Source of the DNA: Bryopsis sp. KO-2023 | Taxonomy: Eukaryota > Chlorophyta > Ulvophyceae > Bryopsidales > Bryopsidaceae | Direction: 5' to 3' | NCBI GenBank assembly: GCA_030272585.1 | Contig: BSYQ01000002.1 | Coordinates: 7,812,001 to 7,876,000, forward strand | DNA length: 64,000 nucleotides | Part shown: in pieces, positions 1-10,600 of the stretch | Layout: each line of letters opens with the position of its first letter | How positions within the stretch are numbered: position 1 is the first letter of the stretch | The notes under the pieces: generated by a model | What the model saw: the letters and a program-made list of their open reading frames with translations, nothing else | Database searches by the model: none | What the model was told of the DNA's origin: nothing | Position numbers and translations under genes: made by a program

Positions 1-1100
1 GCGATTGCTATCCAGGCTTCTTTTTCTTGGATTGTATTGGATCTGTGCAAGGTGCTTGTGGAATAACCAAATTTTTGATTATGTGATAACAATTGCAAGG
101 TATTCCAACAAACCATGAATCGAGCGACTGGCACACAATCTCAGACTGTCCATCTAAAATACCCGCTTCTTTATTTGGTGAATCAAACTACGGAGGGTCT
201 TGGGCCTGCAGGGTAACCTCCTGGTGCTTGGTCCATAGTAAGTGAATTTCTCGAAAGAAAAGTAGTTTCCAGATTTTTTGGCACAGGTGGAGAACACGAA
301 AACACAAAATACTCATCGTATGAGGTACCCATGATAAGATCGCCCTTGAACAATTGAGGCGTTTTGACAATCGATGAGCGACAGAAAAAACCACAATTGG
401 GACCGTGGGTGGAAATGCTCCAGGGGTCCTCAGTTTGCTATTGGTGCTTTCTGGTCCACAAGAGAAAGAAGGAACGAAAAAAAGATACGAGTGCAGACAT
501 GATGGCATGTTGCAAGATGGATTTCTCAAAAAGCTTATCAACGTTATCCTATACTATAGAATCCTTCTTTTGGGCTGCTGAAGACAATAGACACCACATG
601 AGCCAGGGCCACGGGTTTCAGTTTCACCAGAGGAAATCAGCCAACTTCAGGGACTTCAGTCAGAAAATCGCTTCGTTGAGAGGGATTTATTCTGCAGAAT
701 TTTCACTGGGACGACTGCAGTACACACAAAAAACGTTCGAAAGTGCAACCAAGACCACATACCCTCCAGAAAAAAAAAAAAAAAGCACGTCAGAGGTGTG
801 AAAGATGTCGAGAAATGGTTCCCAGAAATCGCGAAGGATGGCGAGAAGGAACGAGTGGATTCAAAAAAAGCAAAGCTTCATCTCAGCAAATCGTATTTTT
901 CTGGCAGAACTTCCCAGCTCTTCCCAGCCCTTGATAAGAACTTCGTTTACACCACTTCGTTTCCAGCATTCTCCGATTCCCTCCCGGGAAACACTAACAG
1001 TACTTCTCCCTCTAAAGGTAGGACCTTTGAGCGGCGTGGAAAAAAGGTATTTTCTGTCAATATCACGTTTTTGTGCGGCCTGTACTGTGAGATCCAAAAC
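1..1100. other. No supported gene
   Basis: Both strands carry only short open frames with no recognisable motif and no consistent splice structure. Nothing here can be annotated as a gene from the sequence alone. Confidence 0.5.
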
Positions 1101-1459
1101 CGTCGGAGAGCCGCTCGACGCGCGCACCGCCTCGAGTTTCTGGCGGTTGGATGAATCATCCTTGGGGGGTGTACTTGAGTGCGACATCGCTGCATGTCAT
1201 CGCGAGCCTGCTGGTCAAGGGGATTTGCTAGAGGATCCCTGGCCACCAGGTCCCGGGTTCGAACCTTCACTCTCGAATTGTCATGCGCCAGAGAGGTCGT
1301 AGCCGCAGGTGCTGAAACCGCCGTCGGGGTTTTGTTTTCGTTTTCGTTTTCGCTTTTACTTTTACTTTTTTTGGGGGGATTTTCATCCATGTTCGGGAAA
1401 AACTGCTGTTGTTTTCGGTGCCCTTGTGTGTGTGTGTTTTTTTGTTGGATCCTGGATGT
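1101..1459 (+). repeat. SINE-like dispersed repeat, copy 1
   Basis: About 350 bp that recurs in inverted orientation at 5574-5918. Both copies contain CTGGTCAAGGGGAT followed by GGTCCCGGGTTCGAACCTT, which resembles a tRNA-type internal promoter B box. A T-rich run (GTTTTCGTTTTCG) and a conserved end around GGATCCTGGA follow. The order tRNA-like head, body, T-rich tract fits a tRNA-derived SINE. No target duplication was found, so the borders are approximate. Confidence 0.5.
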
Positions 1460-1789
1460 TTATGGTTCAGTTAGAAGTTGCACCAACCCACTTGGTTTCC
1501 CAACAAAAGCGAAAAACCCCATAGCCAGCCCATCAGCCCATTCCTCAAGATCAGTCAGACTGTGGGTGCAGATCCAACCAGAAGTCTACCAATCACCACC
1601 CATCTACTTTTCCGACCAGCTTGGAAAAGCTGGTTTTGGATGCACCCAACGGTCAGTTTGGACACTCTTCAACGCCTGGCATAAAGAAAACGAAGCAATG
1701 AATGGACTTATTCTCAGTAGAGAAACAGAGAGAAGAAGTGGACGATTTTGGGAAACTTGTTCGTTCTCTAACAGATGAGTTTGTTCACT

Positions 1790-2535
1790 ATGGATAAGGT
1801 TATCCTTTTGGATGTGGCTCCTTTGACTTTGGGTATTGAGACTGTTGGTGGAGTGATGAGTTAACTCATTCCCAGGAACACTGTAGTTTCAACCAAGAAG
1901 TCCCAGGTCTTCACCACCTACCAAAACCAACAGACAACCGTGACGATCCAGGTTATGGAGGGTGAGAGAGCACTGAGCAAGGATAACCACAATCTGGGTC
2001 AGTTCGACTTGAATGGAATTCTTTCCGCCGCCAGAGGCGTCCCCCAGATAGAAGTGACGCTCAAAATCGACACCAACGGTCCTCAATGTGTCTGCTGAAG
2101 ATAAGAGCAAAAAAAAAAAAAACGACAAACAAGGAAAATATCACCATCACCAAGGACAAGGGACGATTGAGTGCGGAGGACATCCAAAGAATGGTTCAAG
2201 AGGCGGAGGAATTCGCCGAGCAAGACAAACTGAAGAAAAAGAAGGTGGATGCCAGGAATTCTCTTGAGACGTACTGCTTCAACATGAAGAACACGTTTGA
2301 AGACAAATTGGGCGGGAACCTGAAGGAGGGGGGCAAAACGAAGGTTACAGAAGCTGTTCAGGAAGTCCTCGAGTGCCTCGATGAGAATTCTGACGCTGAT
2401 ATTGAAGAACACAACGAGCAACTGAAAGAAGACGAGGATATCTGTCAGTCAATCGTCGCCGCTGTCTATCAAGCTGGCGGTGGAGATGATGGCGGGGATG
2501 ATGAGGATCTTGGAGATGACCATGATGAGTTATAA
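1790..2535 (+). pseudogene. ER HSP70 (BiP) 3'-fragment pseudogene
   Basis: Conceptual translation matches the end of an ER-lumenal HSP70 of the BiP/GRP78 type. It runs from the start of the substrate-binding domain (ILLDVAPLTLGIETVGGVM) through the beta-sandwich and helical lid, and ends in the ER retrieval signal HDEL before TAA. The whole ATPase domain is missing. The frame is broken by TAA just after GGVMS, by a frameshift at the segment equivalent to VSAEDK, and by another at a poly-A run near 2108-2122. The lid (about residues AEDIQRMVQEAEEF onward) is open in one frame of roughly 140 codons. In eukaryotes this chaperone folds secretory proteins; this copy cannot make a working one. No introns are visible, so it may be a retro-copy or the last part of a decayed gene. 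Confidence 0.85.
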
Positions 2536-3321
2536 TCCTGGATGGTTGTTTTTTCTGAGATTTGAGAAGATTTTTATGTTCATTTCTGGGGTGGGCTTCA
2601 ACAGGAAGAGGACAAAGGGTGAATGCGGGGGAGGTTCGTATTTCATGTGGACTCGATCGGTTCTGACCCAAAGAAACTTGTTAACAATCACTTTTCTCCT
2701 TCCTTTAGACAGGATCTGTCAAAGGACAAGTTGTGTCACCATCTGTGTCTACACTTCAAAACCTTCAATTTGGTATTTTTACACTTCAAAACCGAGCACT
2801 AGGACCGATTTAATAGTGGCACTCAGTGAGATTAAAAACTGTTTTCCGATTTTTCCCCCCCGCATGATTTTCGTACAAAATTTATGTTTCTTATCCTGTG
2901 CCTTCCCAACCCCTCCTCCTATGCACTCAAAGTAACTCGTCAGCGTGCTTGTCAGACAACTTGCTAGCCGCAAAACGGGAAAAAGAGAAATGCCAGATAG
3001 ATTACCACTGCTTTTGAGTGCACTGACCACGTGGGATCAGAAAAGTTCCAAGGCTAGGTGTTCATACTAAAGACATCTTCTTGATGAGGGCGGGGCTTGT
3101 GTCTTGCTTGATTCAGGGTCCAGAGCTAGGTGGAGAATGTTGAGCAGGGATGATGCACACTTTCCCAAAGAGTGATTGCACGCCCCAGACGCTTGAGAAA
3201 GAGTGATTGGACAAATTTTGACATCATCAAGTCATTGAACAAGGAAAAGAGTGTGGTTAAAAGGAAGTACACATCTCCAGGTCAGAAGATTAGCCCTATG
3301 TACAATGCTTCTCTCTCTCTT
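2536..3321. other. No supported gene
   Basis: Sequence between the BiP pseudogene and the convergent F-box/WD40 gene. It has scattered short frames without motifs and a C/T-rich stretch near 2850-2930. The first ~150 bases could hold 3' UTR of the original chaperone gene, but nothing proves it. Confidence 0.45.
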
Positions 3322-4482
3322 TCACCAAAAAAGCATTCCAAGAATCCAGCAACACAAAATGCCAAACCACACGAGTTTTTTCTTAATAAGCAGCGGACCA
3401 AAGAAATCTTTCATTCTTACGCAAGAGTGAGCAAGAAAATCCCATACCATAATTTTCCCGTTGCGCCTCACAACAAAGAGCTTATCCTCTGTCAAGAAAA
3501 GACCCAGGACTTCATCTCCCACTTCAAATTTCCCGAGGCAATGATCCTCCCCAGCAATACCAAACACCACAACTTCCATCGAGCTCCTCGAAAAGTGTGC
3601 AAATTTGGTTTCGCTCAACGCCACGGGAAACCACGACACATCGACGTTGAAAACTCGCGTACACTCGAAAGTTGTCTGAAGCCATGTCTGGACGGTGCCA
3701 TTGACAGAGCCACTGATGATTAGTTTGTTATTGACATGAACGCTCTGGACAGGGCAAGAGTGCCCCTTCAGCGTTGCCACGTGAACGCGGGAGGCCAAGC
3801 TCCACACTTCGAGATGCCCAACTCTCACTCCACAGACTAGCCAACCCGCTTGCCCAGCCAATGCCGCACAGAGAATATCGTTTCCCGACGACATCCCACC
3901 ACCTCCGCCATCATTCAGAATCTCGACACAACTCCAATCGATCTTGCTCCACAATTCCAAGCACCCAAACTCACCACCAATAGCCACGAGTTCTTCTCCA
4001 ACGTCCACAATCACTTCAGCTTTAAAACGAAGCCTCAGAGACGCGATTTTTGTCAATTCAGGTGTTTTTAAGACAACCACAGCTTGATCCCCCGCCTCGC
4101 ACAGGAGCATTCCATCGATCAAACACAAACAAGACTTCCACAGGTGGGGACCAGCTCTTGTAGAGACCTCGCCATTTTCAACGTTTACCAAGATTACTTC
4201 AGCATCAATTCTTGTGCTTTTCACCATCGCAAGGATCTCGCCCCGCATTGTGAAACTGCTAGGCCATTCCTTGTTTGTATTGATACACTTCGGTACAACG
4301 TTGCCACATCGCCAGGCTCTCTCGAGGAAGACTTTTCTAGAAAAACGTTCCTCTCTGGTGACATCGTTCCAAGCCTTGGAAACACAGGAGCACCTGGCCA
4401 AAGTCCTTGGGCGCATCCCCTCAAAAATTCTAGCAAGAACGCCACTGGGCAGCTCCCACTCGACACTCACGTGATCGCTCAT
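3322..4482 (-). CDS. F-box/WD40 protein with hydrophobic C-terminal tail
   Basis: A single open frame of 386 codons starting MSDHVSVEWELPSG. Residues ~8-50 form an F-box (WELPSGVLARIFEGM, RCSCVSKAWNDV), which in known proteins binds Skp1 in SCF ubiquitin ligases. The rest reads as degenerate WD40 blades (for example GCLELWSKIDW, VGHLEVWSLAS, ISGSVNGTVQTW, GKIMVWDF), expected to form a propeller that binds the substrate. It belongs to the same family as the genes at 16225, 26295, 32529, 45567 and 63441. It is about 30 residues longer than the ~356-residue norm. The extra tail ends KKKLVWFGILCCWILGMLFW, a basic-hydrophobic stretch that could be a tail anchor or could be read-through past a lost stop. 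The start matches the MSD start of paralogs. No intron is needed. Confidence 0.85.
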   Translation of the reverse strand: MSDHVSVEWELPSGVLARIFEGMRPRTLARCSCVSKAWNDVTREERFSRKVFLERAWRCGNVVPKCINTNKEWPSSFTMRGEILAMVKSTRIDAEVILVNVENGEVSTRAGPHLWKSCLCLIDGMLLCEAGDQAVVVLKTPELTKIASLRLRFKAEVIVDVGEELVAIGGEFGCLELWSKIDWSCVEILNDGGGGGMSSGNDILCAALAGQAGWLVCGVRVGHLEVWSLASRVHVATLKGHSCPVQSVHVNNKLIISGSVNGTVQTWLQTTFECTRVFNVDVSWFPVALSETKFAHFSRSSMEVVVFGIAGEDHCLGKFEVGDEVLGLFLTEDKLFVVRRNGKIMVWDFLAHSCVRMKDFFGPLLIKKKLVWFGILCCWILGMLFW

Positions 4483-4905
4483 GTGAACCTTCTAACATAA
4501 AGAAAGCAGCTCTGAAATTCACGTGCAACAAAAATCAAGGCTTCACGTCACCCTGACGGATCGTAACATTGATCGAGTCATCTGAAGAAGCAACTTATTT
4601 CAGAACAAGACTGGTGATTGGTTCTTTCCTCTTTCCTTGTGGCATTTGTCTCTGCAATGTTTTTCCTGCTGCGACCGCTTCAGGTAATAAGTCTAGTCAG
4701 CCAATTCCAAACTAGCCCAGTTCGAAAAAGAGTGTAACCTTCACCAGAGCCAGGTTTTCGGACCAACAGAGGGAGAGATTTGCAACAGTCCTCGATAGTC
4801 TCGAATCGAAGTATTGGTATGTTTGCGACGATGTCGATTCCATTACCAGTGCCGTGCATTTGTGTGATCGTTGTCAAACGAGGAGGAGGGGGAGTAAAAA
4901 AAACA
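4483..4905. other. Upstream region, no supported gene
   Basis: Intergenic sequence upstream of the minus-strand F-box/WD40 gene, presumably including its promoter. No TATA box or other site could be singled out. Confidence 0.35.
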
Positions 4906-5094
4906 CTGAGGCTGGGGTCCTCCGCTTAAAAAGAAACCACAATGGGCTCAAAAAAAGCAGCCGATGGCAGGAGAACAAGGAAAGAAACGCTTTGTGGCGA
5001 TCCGGCGGCTCCTCATGAGAGCATTGACCGGCAAATAGAGGGCACCGTCTATTGGCGCCAGTTGGTATCGAACGCAATAGAAAGCGGTATCATT
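4906..5094 (-). repeat. Conserved TTGCGTTCGATACC module, copy 1
   Basis: On the minus strand the block begins TTGCGTTCGATACCAACTGG, continues GCGCCAATAGACGGTGCCCT and ends near CCCCAGCCTCAGTG. Related blocks lie at 6955-7065(-), 33755-33985(-) and 57795-57990(+). Frames are not conserved between copies, so it looks like a shared untranslated exon, intron or regulatory block rather than protein-coding DNA. Confidence 0.5.
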
Positions 5095-5573
5095 ACCTTA
5101 TGAGAAGTTATGTTCCTTGTCAATTTTCCCAGCCAAAGAAATGGTGGGCTCCACCAGTCTGCAGGCTAGGGGGGTTTTCTCAGCCAGCTGCGCAGCGTAC
5201 GTGAAATCGCCCTTTCGGGGTTCGGCAAGATGATCATGTCTTGCACAAAAACTGTTTTCTGGCCCCCTCTCAGCAAATCAACCATTGATAAAGTGGTAGT
5301 GACTACAATCTTGGGAAAAAAGATCGGCTGTTATATTACACTCTCTTTTCATAGTATGTCTGTAGTCCTATCCACTTGTAATGTAACTTGCCCTACTACG
5401 AGGCCCCAGCGTTTTGTTTTGTTTCGACTAGAAGAATCCCCTGTGCATTGTTTTACGAAAAGGAGTGGGGATTGATTACGTTTTGATTGGGACAAATTGA
5501 AGAGGATTTGTCTTCAGGTCACTGCTTTGTCATGGGATCAAAACCATTTGCAATTAATTCTGTGCACAAATTC
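5095..5573. other. No supported gene
   Basis: Short frames only. The 81-codon plus-strand frame at 5230-5475 has no recognisable motif and no paralog in the window. Confidence 0.4.
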
Positions 5574-5918
5574 TTTCCAGGATCCACCAAAACACGCACA
5601 CACACCGAAAACAACAGCAGTTTCTCCCCAACATGCATGAAAATCCCCCCAAAAAAGGTAAAAAGTAAAATCGAAAAAAAAAACAAAAACCCCGCCGGCG
5701 GTTTCAGCACCGGCGGCTACGACCTCCCTGGCGCATCTGATCATCCCTGTCAGTTCGAGAGTAAAGGTTCGAACCCGGGACCTGATGTCCAGGGATCCTC
5801 TAGCAGATCCCCTTGACCAGCGGGCGAACGATAACATGCTGCGATGTCGCACTCAAGTACCCCCCCAAGGATGATTCACCCAACCGCCAGAAACTCGAGC
5901 GGCTCTCGGACGGCTTCG
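5574..5918 (-). repeat. SINE-like dispersed repeat, copy 2
   Basis: Reverse-complement relative of 1101-1459. It shares GAGTTTCTGGCGGTTGG, the GGTCCCGGGTTCGAACCTT B-box-like core, the T-rich tract and the GGATCCTGGA end. Small indels separate the copies; for example 12 bp beyond the B box (TGACAGGGATGA) is present only here. Confidence 0.5.
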
Positions 5919-6954
5919 AAGACGTCCCTGGTCCAAACCAGCTGAATCCGAATCGCTGTCCCCGCGATGCTCACGCGTGGTGACCAAAGCCACAACACAT
6001 CGTCGTATGGATCGGTCCAGCTCCACACGTTTTCCGACCATGTTGTAAGTCCCCGACCCCGACTTCTGCCCCGGCGCACCACACCAGGACGTGTTTTATG
6101 TTTCTAACGGGGAAAAAAACGATGACTGGGACGGAGATGGCCGATGCCGAGGAAGCGGTGTTGATCCCTTTGCTCGATCATCAGGGTGGGGCCACTTCTT
6201 CTCAGTGCATATCACGACGAGCTCCAAACTGCGGAAATGGGGGTGAGTTTTCCGAGAACCGTTTCCAGGAATGAGGGGGCGCTCCGCTTGTTTCTGGATG
6301 AGTTTTTCATTATCCATGCCCAGACTCGATCAGTAATCAGTAATCAGGCCCCCTTGGCAAATACAACCAGTGCGTGATTTGTGTTGAAGTTTGCAGCTCC
6401 TCCTCCCTCCCCTCCAAAAGAATAGAAATGAAAAATGACTCATAAATGAATAGACAAAAATAGTGAAGAAAATGGTTCGCGTTTCTCGAGGGAGTCTTGA
6501 TCTGGTTTTGAGATTTTGTTTTTCTTGGCTCAGGGCTTTGATAAAAAAAGACAGTGCTGAAGAATGTTTTGCCTTTGGGTGAGATCTCAGTGAACAAACA
6601 TGTTTTCAACGGTGGTTATGGTTTGTTTTTCCTGATGCTACAAGCTTTGGCCTGGAAAATTCGGTCAGTCATTATTTATTTTGCGAGGGACTGTTGAATG
6701 TCTGACATGGAGCTGACGGAAGACATGTATCCCAGTGCTCTGCAAAGAAAAAGAACCAATAAAAAAAATAGATTTCTGCTTAACCTTAATGAGGATATTT
6801 CACTCCTGCACATCCTTAAAACAGGGTTCCGAGAGATCCCTTGGGGAAAAAAGAAACTATGTCCTCAACAACAAGAAAATACTCCAGAAAAGAGGATCCT
6901 TCTTGGGGAAGTTTTATCGATACAGAGAAGAGAGTGGACCTGGCTGGACTTATT
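5919..6954. other. No supported gene
   Basis: About 1 kb with short frames only. The overlapping plus-strand frames at 6698-6986 lack motifs and paralogs. A 12-bp unit (GAGAGGGTACCCT) is tandemly doubled at about 6958-6985. Confidence 0.4.
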
Positions 6955-7065
6955 CTTCGAGAGGGTACCCTGAGAGGGTACCCTGATCAAAACATCGATA
7001 TATAAAAACAAAAAGCAACGTGCCGTTGGCGCCAATTGGTATCGAATGCGCTTCTTGGACTTCAC
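6955..7065 (-). repeat. Conserved TTGCGTTCGATACC module, copy 2
   Basis: Shorter, diverged copy of the block at 4906-5094. The minus strand reads GCATTCGATACCAATTGGCG, then CCAACGGCACGTTGC. It shares GGCGCCAA with copy 1 and ACGTTGC with the copies at 33755 and 57795. Confidence 0.45.
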
Positions 7066-7646
7066 CTTGCGAAAACTTCGCAGCTTTGCCAATTCGTAGA
7101 TTTTTCTTCGATCAAAAAGTGTCACAATGTTACAACTACTACATCTCTGCCAGGGTTTTTCTTTCTTTTTATGATCGAAGTTACTGGAATCCCATCCCTT
7201 CAAATTTGCGTAAAACAAATACTGCATATTTGAAAGCTCATTGATCGCACAAAATAGAGTTGGTGCAAGCAGTAGCTTGTCCCAGCTGAAAAATCGATTC
7301 AAAAAAATCCACCCAGCATGATCTCATGGCAGGATTTTTCAAAAGACAGGAAGTGTTCTTCTCACTCTTTCCCAAAAAGAAGTATGTAACTTTTTCTTTA
7401 ACGTATTTGCACAAAAATAACCCCGCTCAAAGAGAAAAAAGAAACGAAACGCAAACGCAGAGAACGCAGAGAACTAAATTCAAAACTGGGACTTTTGTTG
7501 AAAAAAAGAAAATCAACAGAACAAGATAGGACCGGAATAATAGGTCCCTTGGTAAGAGAAACACAATATCACATAGGTAAAAAAAAGCTACTGCCACACG
7601 GAGTCAAGCAACAGAGGAACAGGGCAGTCCGAATGCACTCGTCTCT
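7066..7646. other. No supported gene; 3' flank of coiled-coil/ankyrin gene A
   Basis: A/T-rich sequence downstream of the stop of gene A. It probably contains that gene's 3' UTR. No polyadenylation signal could be assigned with confidence. Confidence 0.35.
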
Positions 7647-10600
7647 TCAATCTGTTTTGAGAAGGTCTTCTAGCTCTTTTTTGTGCGCATTGTTCCCATT
7701 GTATTCACAAATAACGTCGGCAGCAGTTTTCCCATCGTTATTGCGAATGTCTTTCTTTGCATCTGCGAAAAAATGTGAACCCACAAAACTGTTCTTTATC
7801 GAAAAATAGATGCCAATACGAGTTTTCACAAGGATCTCACATTTTCGATATCGATCTTATTTGGGTGATGTTTCCTTGACAGACTGCTAGATATTTTCTA
7901 GTGGATAAAAGAGTAAAAAAGAGCACTAAGAAAATTTCAAGGCACAAGCATATCTTGTGTTTTAAAGGGGGGTTTTTTCCAGCCGAGAAACGTTTCTACA
8001 AGAAGTAATGAGCAGCGAAATTTGTGCATGACTTGAATTTGTTTTGTCCGCATGGGGTAAAGAACAGAGGAAAAAGCTTCAAAAATCTGAGTGGAGCTAC
8101 CATGGTTGATCAATTCCTGGGCTACGTCAAGGCGGTCATACTGCGACGCCTTATGTAGCGCCGTGTTCCCCCCTTGATCTCGAGCATCGACATTGGTCCC
8201 TGAAAAATTGAATTTTTAATTTTAACAGACGAAAGAAAGTTCTTCGCTCCCTTAAAAAATCGAAAGCACAAAGATAATTCAAATTGTCTCGGGTTCCAAC
8301 CGTTTTTAGAGGAAAAACTTTGTGAAGGAGAGTTTCATATATTTATTTTTATCTCGCTCTATTTTCATCTTGGAATTCCAAAAGATAGAAAAAGAAACAA
8401 GAATAGTTCGACCCTACTCAAAAGTCATCATTGTGAAAACGACAAAAACTTCGATTTAGCAAGTAGAAGTGCCCCTTTTCTTTCTTATTCTTGGTACGAA
8501 AGTAAGAAACCAAGCTGAAGCTTACCAACGTCCAACAATTCCTTCACCACTTCGTAGTGGCCTCTTAAAGATGCCCAATGCATGGGAGTTCTTTTACTCG
8601 CATCGCTCAAATCAACATTCGCTCCTGAACATGCACGACAAAGGTACACAGTGAACCTCTTTTTTTTCTTAAGCTCAAGAGAGAGAGGCAAACTCTCAAA
8701 AAGCCACCAGTCATTTTTGGGAACAAAAAAATGACAAGTTCTCTAAATAAAACAATCATAATCCCAAATGACCGATGGGTGACATCGTAAAAGGGGTGCC
8801 AACTCCCTAAGAAGTAAGTCAGAATAGCTCAAATCGATAGTATGCCCTTATCCATAGGAAAAAAAAAAGATGTTTTTGTACACACAGTCTGGAAGAATAG
8901 ACATTGATATATTCTCGAATGATACTTTGAAAGAATAGTTGAATATATAGACTTGTATTTTGACAAGAGTTTTGAAATGACTAGGCCAAAGAATATACTT
9001 CCTATTTCGAAAAAAGAAGCAAAAACAAATAGGAGTTTTCTTCTGAAGTTTTGGCAAACCTTTCAGAAGTAGTGTTTTGACGATAGAATGATGCCCTTTC
9101 TCAGCTGCCCATGAAAGTACGGTTTGTTTATTGTTATCTTGAGTATTGACATCAAATCCCATGGACATCAATGCCTAAAAAAGGTGCACATTTTAATATT
9201 ACAAAAAGAATTAAAGCTAAATGAAACAAAGTATGATTCCACGTTATGAAACATGAAACAAGTAAATGGGAGAACCAAATGGGACGTTTTTTTACCTCGA
9301 CTGTTTCAAGATCACTATGCCTGACAGCGCCCAAGAACAGTGGCACACCTCGGTCCTGTTGTCAAACAAGATCACCAGGGCATATCTTTTTTAACGGGAA
9401 TAAAAAGTTTCGAAGCCGAACACGCAACACTAAAAAAACTTGCAACAAATGATAAAGCTATTTCCCCTACCTTGAAATGTTGCACAGCTCTCTCTGCAAC
9501 AAATCAACAAAACTTTTCAGCAATAATTTTTTTTTCCGTTTCATTGAATTTGTTGATCAAGAAGCACACGACAACTTCGACGTTTACTTCTCTTCATCGA
9601 CCAAATTTGGGGATAACCGAAGCAAGCTTTTCTGAGATTGTGTTGAAAACGTTAACTCCCCCCCCCAAAAAAAAATCGACACTGAGTAGGTATTGCGATA
9701 CCTGTATTCTCAACCACTCCTTCCAATGCTTGTATCTCGTCATCTTTTTTCTGGATCATCTCTTTCTTTTTTCGCTCAGTTGCTTTTATCATCTCCTCTT
9801 TCTGGCTGATCACTTGATCTTGCTCCTTGATTTTTTCCTCCAGCAATGAAACCCTTGATTCTTTTTCACGCTCGAGTGCTGCAAACTCACCTACAAGCGA
9901 TGGAAAAAAAGCCTTACCGTTTTGTCACTGACCAATCAGAAACTGTGCAAGTCAAATATGGACTAAATGTTTCTAATTCTCGGAATCCAGAGCGCGCACA
10001 CCTTGCAGAGATTCGATCTCGTGCTGCTTTGCAGCTCTGTGGGAGACGTTCTCCTCAAGGGTCGCTCGAAGAGATACTATCAAATCATCTCTTTCTTCCA
10101 ACTGCTCCCCATCAGCCTCCAGCTGCTCGCGAAGGGAACTCACCATGGCGCGATCTTTTTTCAGACTCTCTTGGAGAGAATTCATGATTGCATCTTTTTC
10201 TTGAAGTCTCTTCTTGTGCTCCCGAAGCTCCGCCTCTTTCTTAGAAATTTCACACTCGGCTTTTTTCAGCTGATCTTGGGAAGCAGTGAACTGATCGTCC
10301 TTCTCGTTGAGTCGCCCCTGTACCTCCTTGACTTGCTCTCGAAGGGAAATCACTGTGGCGTGATATTCTTCAGTTTCACACTCAGCCTTTTTCAACTGTT
10401 CCCCAGAAACAGCAAGCTGATCGTCCTTCTCGTTGAGTCGCCCCTGTACCTCCTTGACCTGCTCTCGAAGGGAAATCACTGTGGCGTGATATTCTTCAAT
10501 TTCACACTCAGCCTTTTTCAACTGTTCCCCAGAAACAGCAAGCTGATCGTCTTTCTCGTTGAGTTGCCCCTGTACCTCCTTGACCTGCTCTCGAAGGGAG

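Noticed and set aside
5230-5475. 81-codon plus-strand frame
   Set aside because: No motif, no paralog, composition like surrounding noncoding DNA.
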